A DNA stretch of 64,000 nt from Bacteriovorax sp. PP10 (GTDB taxonomy: Bacteria; Bdellovibrionota; Bacteriovoracia; Bacteriovoracales; Bacteriovoracaceae): NCBI RefSeq assembly GCF_035013165.1, contig NZ_JAYGJQ010000002.1:186001-250000 (forward strand), read 5' to 3'. Shown here piece after piece: positions 60,814 through 64,000 of the stretch. The notes under the pieces are model-generated. The model saw only the letters and a list, made by a program, of their open reading frames with translations. It was not told where the DNA came from and did not search any database. The position numbers and the translations under genes were made by a program. The number at the start of each line of letters is the position of its first letter. Within the stretch, counting starts at the first letter, position 1.

Positions 60814-61356
60814 ATGAAGTTACTATCTATCTTTACACTTCTATGTTTATTCTCAGTTAACTCTTATGCTGAAAGATGCGAAGGGGTTAATGCTTGTGTT
60901 GATCTTTATTCAAGATTAACTAATAAAAAATTGTCAATTGATCCAGCTATCACAGATGAAGTGACACTTGCTGTTCCGGATGTAGACCTGACAAAAGAAA
61001 ATGCTAACGTTGAATTCGAAAAATTCCTTAATAAGAATGGTGGGATGACGATTTTGGCAAATACAGTTATCAGTAAAAGAGCAGGTGATTTCCTGACTGC
61101 TCCTATTTATGTTGTTAGCGAAAATAACATTCCAATGATGATCAATAAAGATGGCCTGGTGACTTTTGTTTATCACACAAAAGGAGCTACAAAGAAATTA
61201 GCTGATAAAACAAGAATTATGCTAAGTAAGAAAAAACTTGCGGATAAAACGTTTGCTAAGACTGTTGAGTTTTCAACGAATAAAATTATCGTTGTTTGCG
61301 ATACGTATGAGCGTGCTGACAAAATCGTAAGAACAATGATCAAATTAGATAAGTAA
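60814..61356 (+). CDS. Secreted secretin-N-domain-like protein (no pore domain)
   Basis: The 180-residue product (AGGGAGG before ATG 60814) has a signal peptide ending NSYA-ER. The first half, VDLYSRLTNKKLSIDPAITDEVTLAVPDVDLTKENANVEFEKFLNKNGGMTILAN, matches the GspD N0 domain pattern (xxNFxIDPxVxGxVTV...F...L...G). The second half, VTFVYHTKGATKKLADKTRIMLSKK and TNKIIVVCDTYERADKIVRTMIKLD, resembles the secretin N1 domain ending xxxNxLIITDxxxNIxRxxxIIxxLD. There is no secretin beta-barrel, so it may be an accessory or decoy subunit of a secretion system. It could also be an N-domain-only protein of unknown role. Confidence 0.6.
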   Translation: MKLLSIFTLLCLFSVNSYAERCEGVNACVDLYSRLTNKKLSIDPAITDEVTLAVPDVDLTKENANVEFEKFLNKNGGMTILANTVISKRAGDFLTAPIYVVSENNIPMMINKDGLVTFVYHTKGATKKLADKTRIMLSKKKLADKTFAKTVEFSTNKIIVVCDTYERADKIVRTMIKLDK

Positions 61357-61821
61357 TTTTTCAATAATGTTTTTAACTTCAGGTGTAACTTCAACACCTG
61401 AAGTTTTAAAACTCCACTCAGTGCTCACTCTCGCCGACATCGTCTTTAACACTTCCAATAATTGCGCCTGAACAAACATCGCTTCTGAACTTGAAGAGAA
61501 GATCAAACCAACTTTTTTATCCATCAGTTCACCACTGCCAACGATCCAATCAAGAGCGTTCTTAAGGCTTCCAGGGATTCCATGAGCGTATTCGGGAGTA
61601 GAGATAAGGATAGCGTCTGCTTGAATCAGCGCCTTTCTCCATTTGAAGAGAGCATCATTGGGAGCAAATTCAATATCAGGATTGAAATGCGGAAGACCAT
61701 CAATCGCGTCAAAGATCTCAACTTGAGTGACTCCAGCGTATTCTTCTTTTATATGACGAAGGATCTGAGAGTTTTTTGAGCTTGAACGATTAGAACCAGA
61801 GACTGCTAATAGAGTTTTCAT
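61345..61821 (-). CDS. NAD(P)H-dependent FMN reductase
   Basis: The 158-residue flavodoxin-fold protein starts LLAVSGSNRSSSKNSQIL, the FMN-phosphate-binding SGSxRxxSxN loop, and continues with DAILISTPEYAHGIPGSLKNALDW, the conserved FMN-reductase motif. Such enzymes use NAD(P)H to reduce FMN, quinones, chromate or azo compounds; the physiological substrate is unknown. The C-terminus overlaps the secretin-N gene by twelve bases on the opposite strand. It is divergent from the hydrolase at 61844. Confidence 0.9.
   Translation of the reverse strand: MKTLLAVSGSNRSSSKNSQILRHIKEEYAGVTQVEIFDAIDGLPHFNPDIEFAPNDALFKWRKALIQADAILISTPEYAHGIPGSLKNALDWIVGSGELMDKKVGLIFSSSSEAMFVQAQLLEVLKTMSARVSTEWSFKTSGVEVTPEVKNIIEKLLI
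61375..61407 (+). terminator. Terminator hairpin inside the convergent reductase gene
   Basis: AACTTCAGGTGT (61375-61386) pairs perfectly with ACACCTGAAGTT (61394-61405), followed by TTAAAAC. It lies within the 3' coding part of the opposite-strand FMN reductase and would end rightward transcription of the secretin-N gene; the U-run is short. Confidence 0.5.
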
Positions 61822-61843
61822 CTTTTTATGTTAAACTTATTGC

Positions 61844-62755
61844 ATGAAAAATCAATTATTAGATTCGGCCCTTAGTTTATTAGAAGATCAACATTTCGAC
61901 TCGCTTGCAGTCGGTGTCATTGATTTTAAAAATCAAAAGTTTGAAAATTTTGAAATTAGCGCAACCAATGTTGTGTCTGAAAAACCTTATCTCTATTTTG
62001 ATTTGGCGAGTTTAACAAAGGCCTTAACCAATTCGGCCGTGAGATTAAAGTCTCCGGAAGTATTTGATGAAAAAAGTAACTTACTACTCAATCACACCGC
62101 AGGTCTTCCAAGCGGGGGATTATTATCAAAAAAAACGTGGAGAGAAGAAATTCTTTCTTACGATGTGAAATTGTCACCTACATTGTACTCAGATTACTCA
62201 TCGCTGAGATGTATGCTGGAAATTGAAAAGAAATCCGGTAAGAAGTTAAAAGAATTATGTTCTTATTATTTCGATCCCGAATTGGTTCACTGGATGGAGC
62301 TGCCTGAGAATGCTTTTTCGCCTGAGTACGGGATTAGAAATAAGCAGATTATAAGCGGGCAGGTCCATGACAATAATTGCTTTAACATTGCTGAGTTTGT
62401 CTCTCATGCTGGATTGTTTGCAACGATTGACGGACTTTGTAGATCATTGATTAATTTAAATCAGAAAGCTTCAATGAATGAACAGATGTTGAATGCTTTT
62501 AAGACTCACAAAAACGAAGACCGTTTTGTGATGGGATTTGATCATGTGATGGACCCGGAAAACACACTTGCAGGAAAGGGAGCGACGACAAAGACGTTTG
62601 GCCATTTAGGTTTCACTGGAACATCTTTCTGGATAAATCCGGAAACAAATATCGGTGCTGTGATTTTAACGAATGCTACTCAAACATATTGGTACGAAAG
62701 ATCGGGACTTACTAAATTAAGAAAAGCACTTGGTGCTGCTATCTGGAGGATGTAA
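61844..62755 (+). CDS. Beta-lactamase-fold serine hydrolase (class C type)
   Basis: The 303-residue protein has the penicillin-recognising fold motifs: Ser56-x-x-Lys59 in DLASLTKAL, Tyr115-Ser-Asp in YSDYSS in place of the YxN motif, and HLGFTG near residue 250 in place of KTG. These changes are typical of class C-like esterases and peptidases rather than true beta-lactamases. No signal peptide is visible, so it is probably cytoplasmic. Translation is coupled to the SIMPL gene by an ATG overlapping the stop (TAATG). Confidence 0.85.
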   Translation: MKNQLLDSALSLLEDQHFDSLAVGVIDFKNQKFENFEISATNVVSEKPYLYFDLASLTKALTNSAVRLKSPEVFDEKSNLLLNHTAGLPSGGLLSKKTWREEILSYDVKLSPTLYSDYSSLRCMLEIEKKSGKKLKELCSYYFDPELVHWMELPENAFSPEYGIRNKQIISGQVHDNNCFNIAEFVSHAGLFATIDGLCRSLINLNQKASMNEQMLNAFKTHKNEDRFVMGFDHVMDPENTLAGKGATTKTFGHLGFTGTSFWINPETNIGAVILTNATQTYWYERSGLTKLRKALGAAIWRM

Positions 62756-63444
62756 TGAATTCAATTTCTAGTGCGATAGTGGCCTTTGGTGTGGCCTTAG
62801 GTGGATTTTTTATCGGCAACGGTATTATTCAGTTCAAGAAGCTCGACAGAGTGGTTGAAGTGAAAGGTTTGTCAGAGAGAATTGTTGATTCTAATGAAGC
62901 CCGCTGGTCGTTAACGGTGAATGCAGCTTCAGACAATATGATGGACTTGAATAAAAAGACTATTGAAATTCAGGCAGCAACACTGGCCTTTTTAGAAGCA
63001 CAGGGATTTTCAAAAGAAGAAATTCAAAAAGATGCCGGGAACATTACGGATAAAGAAGCTCAAGAGTATGGGGAAAGAAAAGGGGCACGCTTTGTTTATC
63101 GTGGTGGGTTTGTTGTAACTAGTAAAAAAATTGATAAGCTGGTGCTGGCAAGTCAAAAGACGGACGAGCTTTTGAGTAAAGGTGTGGCACTTTCAAGTAG
63201 CAGGATCAGTTACTTTTTTACTGATTTAAATTCGATTAAACCTAAGATGCTTGAAGAGTCTACGAAAAATGCTAAAGCGGCAGCGCAGAGTTTTGCGGTG
63301 AATGCTGGGGCGAAAGTAGGGGATATTAAGAATGCCTCTCAAGGGTTGTTTTCGATTGGCTCACCGATTAATGACTACGATTCGGAGACGTCATTGAAGA
63401 AGAAGGTGAGAGTTGTGAGTCAGGTTGTGTTTTATTTAGAATAG
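62755..63444 (+). CDS. SIMPL (DUF541) domain protein
   Basis: The 229-residue protein has an N-terminal membrane anchor or uncleaved signal (SSAIVAFGVALGGFFIGNGIIQF) and a SIMPL domain from about 32 to the end (VVEVKGLSERIVDSNEARWSLTV, AATLAFLEAQGFSKEEIQ, GGFVVTSKKIDKLVLASQKTDELLSKGV, AAQSFAVNAGAKVGDI). SIMPL proteins sit in the periplasm or outer membrane and protect against oxidative or other stress in some bacteria; no catalytic role is known. It is co-translated with the preceding hydrolase and followed by a bidirectional terminator. Confidence 0.88.
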   Translation: MNSISSAIVAFGVALGGFFIGNGIIQFKKLDRVVEVKGLSERIVDSNEARWSLTVNAASDNMMDLNKKTIEIQAATLAFLEAQGFSKEEIQKDAGNITDKEAQEYGERKGARFVYRGGFVVTSKKIDKLVLASQKTDELLSKGVALSSSRISYFFTDLNSIKPKMLEESTKNAKAAAQSFAVNAGAKVGDIKNASQGLFSIGSPINDYDSETSLKKKVRVVSQVVFYLE

Positions 63445-63453
63445 AAAACTGGA

Positions 63454-63486
63454 AATAAAAAAAGGCCCTTTGCAGGGCCTTTTTTA
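63454..63486. terminator. Bidirectional intrinsic terminator
   Basis: AAAGGCCCT (63461-63469) pairs with AGGGCCTTT (63474-63482), with runs of A on the left and TTTTT on the right. It serves the SIMPL gene and the convergent gene at the window end. Confidence 0.9.
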
Positions 63487-63498
63487 TAAGAAGATTTT

Positions 63499-64000
63499 TT
63501 ATTTTAATTCTTCAGGTAGTTTTGTTACTTTATCAAGAGAGTAAACTTTTAAAAGCGTTCCATTGTATTCACCATTAACATCAGTTTGAGCTTCTACGCT
63601 TTCTGAAACTTTAATCATGTAACTAGAATCAAACATATTTCCTGTTCCATCAAATCTAAATCCAACAAAGTAAATAGAAGATTGACCAGCTGAGGCCCAT
63701 CCACCTCTACCGTAAGATACTTGAACTGAATTCGTGATTTCAACAGATCCACATCCTTCGATATACTCTAATGGTGACGTGCTTACTTCTCCACAGCTTT
63801 CCATTTCAATTTCTGCAATAGCTTTGGCCAAAGGAGAGTTTTTATCTGCTGCCAGGTCAGATAAAAAGCGATCGCTTTCGATTCCATCAATGTAGATTGC
63901 TGCCTGAGTACCTTCGTTGCTTTCTTCAGTGATTGTTACTACTGCTTCAACCGAACTGATTTTTTTGTACGAACGAGTTGTTGTTGATTCATCTGCATGA
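63499..64000 (-). CDS. Unknown protein, N-terminus beyond window
   Basis: The reverse strand is open from the window end to the stop at 63499, giving the last 166 or so codons. The visible part contains VEAVVTITEESNEGTQAAIYIDG, two cysteines (ESCGEVST and IEGCGSVEI) and the C-terminal SLDKVTKLPEELK. Beta-strand-like segments and Ser/Thr/Gly richness suggest an exported protein, but no family is recognised. The true start is outside the window; a TTG at 63831 is internal. Confidence 0.6.
   Translation of the reverse strand, partial: HADESTTTRSYKKISSVEAVVTITEESNEGTQAAIYIDGIESDRFLSDLAADKNSPLAKAIAEIEMESCGEVSTSPLEYIEGCGSVEITNSVQVSYGRGGWASAGQSSIYFVGFRFDGTGNMFDSSYMIKVSESVEAQTDVNGEYNGTLLKVYSLDKVTKLPEELK

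Noticed and set aside
61844-62755. True beta-lactamase conferring antibiotic resistance.
   Set aside because: The protein lacks a signal peptide and its motifs (YSD, HxG) are those of class C-like esterases or peptidases.
1-64000. Mobile elements, prophage genes, CRISPR arrays, tRNA or rRNA genes.
   Set aside because: No transposase, integrase, phage structural gene, regularly spaced repeats, cloverleaf structure or rRNA segment was seen; intergenic gaps are all short.

Overview
The window looks like a chromosomal segment from a moderately AT-rich, Gram-negative bacterium. It carries Lgt-dependent lipoproteins, outer-membrane barrels, an LptF/G-family permease, an MsbA-like exporter and a heptose/WaaE-type glycosyltransferase set. 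Gene content, the many exported hydrolases and the family-level resemblance of several unknown proteins suggest a Bdellovibrionota member near Bacteriovorax/Peredibacter. That placement is inference from gene content: there is no rRNA gene here to test it. Coding density is high, no stretch over about 200 bases lacks a gene, and I saw no tRNA or rRNA gene, insertion sequence, prophage or CRISPR array.

Layout. 1-5.5 kb: the start of a B12-binding radical SAM gene that runs off the left edge, a DUF4142 secreted protein, and a two-gene non-homologous end-joining operon (ku-ligD, PE-LIG-POL). 5.5-10 kb: a leftward operon of a phospholipase D lipoprotein, a membrane histidine kinase and an MFS transporter. 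10-14.5 kb: a Tat-exported flavoprotein, copper ATPase copA with chaperone copZ, and a divergent small periplasmic protein. 14.5-17.3 kb: a leftward translation/ribosome cluster rplU-rpmA-obg-rsfS-rlmH. 17.5-26.2 kb: lgt, a lytic transglycosylase lipoprotein with LysM repeats, two tandem paralogous outer-membrane barrel proteins and a trypsin-fold protease. 26.2-34.8 kb: trmL, pepA, an LptF/G permease, a RodZ-like/PilF-like/RlmD-like set in an order known from type IV pilus loci, and lepA.

34.8-50 kb is an envelope-polysaccharide region: two glycosyltransferases in an overlapping operon with an unknown gene, an SPFH protein, a lipid-flippase-like protein, UDP-glucose dehydrogenase, a nitrilase-family enzyme, a secreted protein-glutaminase-like enzyme divergent from two exported proteins of unknown function, a FUSC protein, and three more glycosyltransferases. 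50-54 kb: nfuA-like, rsmE, an ECF sigma factor with a probable membrane anti-sigma factor, its divergent periplasmic target gene, an SF2 helicase-like ATPase, and a BrnT/BrnA toxin-antitoxin locus whose toxin is broken. 54-64 kb: recO, msbA-like, glyS, ppdK, a secretin-N-domain-only secreted protein, an NAD(P)H FMN reductase, a beta-lactamase-fold hydrolase, a SIMPL protein and the tail of an unknown gene running off the right edge.

The most striking regulatory structure is at 51820-51875. Two ECF-type promoters (GAAAC-N16-CGTA) lie back to back on a perfect 9-2-9 palindrome between the sigma gene and the gene for a charged periplasmic protein, so the sigma factor very likely controls itself and its neighbour. 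Other items worth attention are the broken BrnT toxin with an intact antitoxin, a GspD N0/N1-like protein with no pore domain, a secreted protein-glutaminase-like enzyme, and repeated use of terminator hairpins that lie inside the 3' end of a convergent neighbour's coding sequence.
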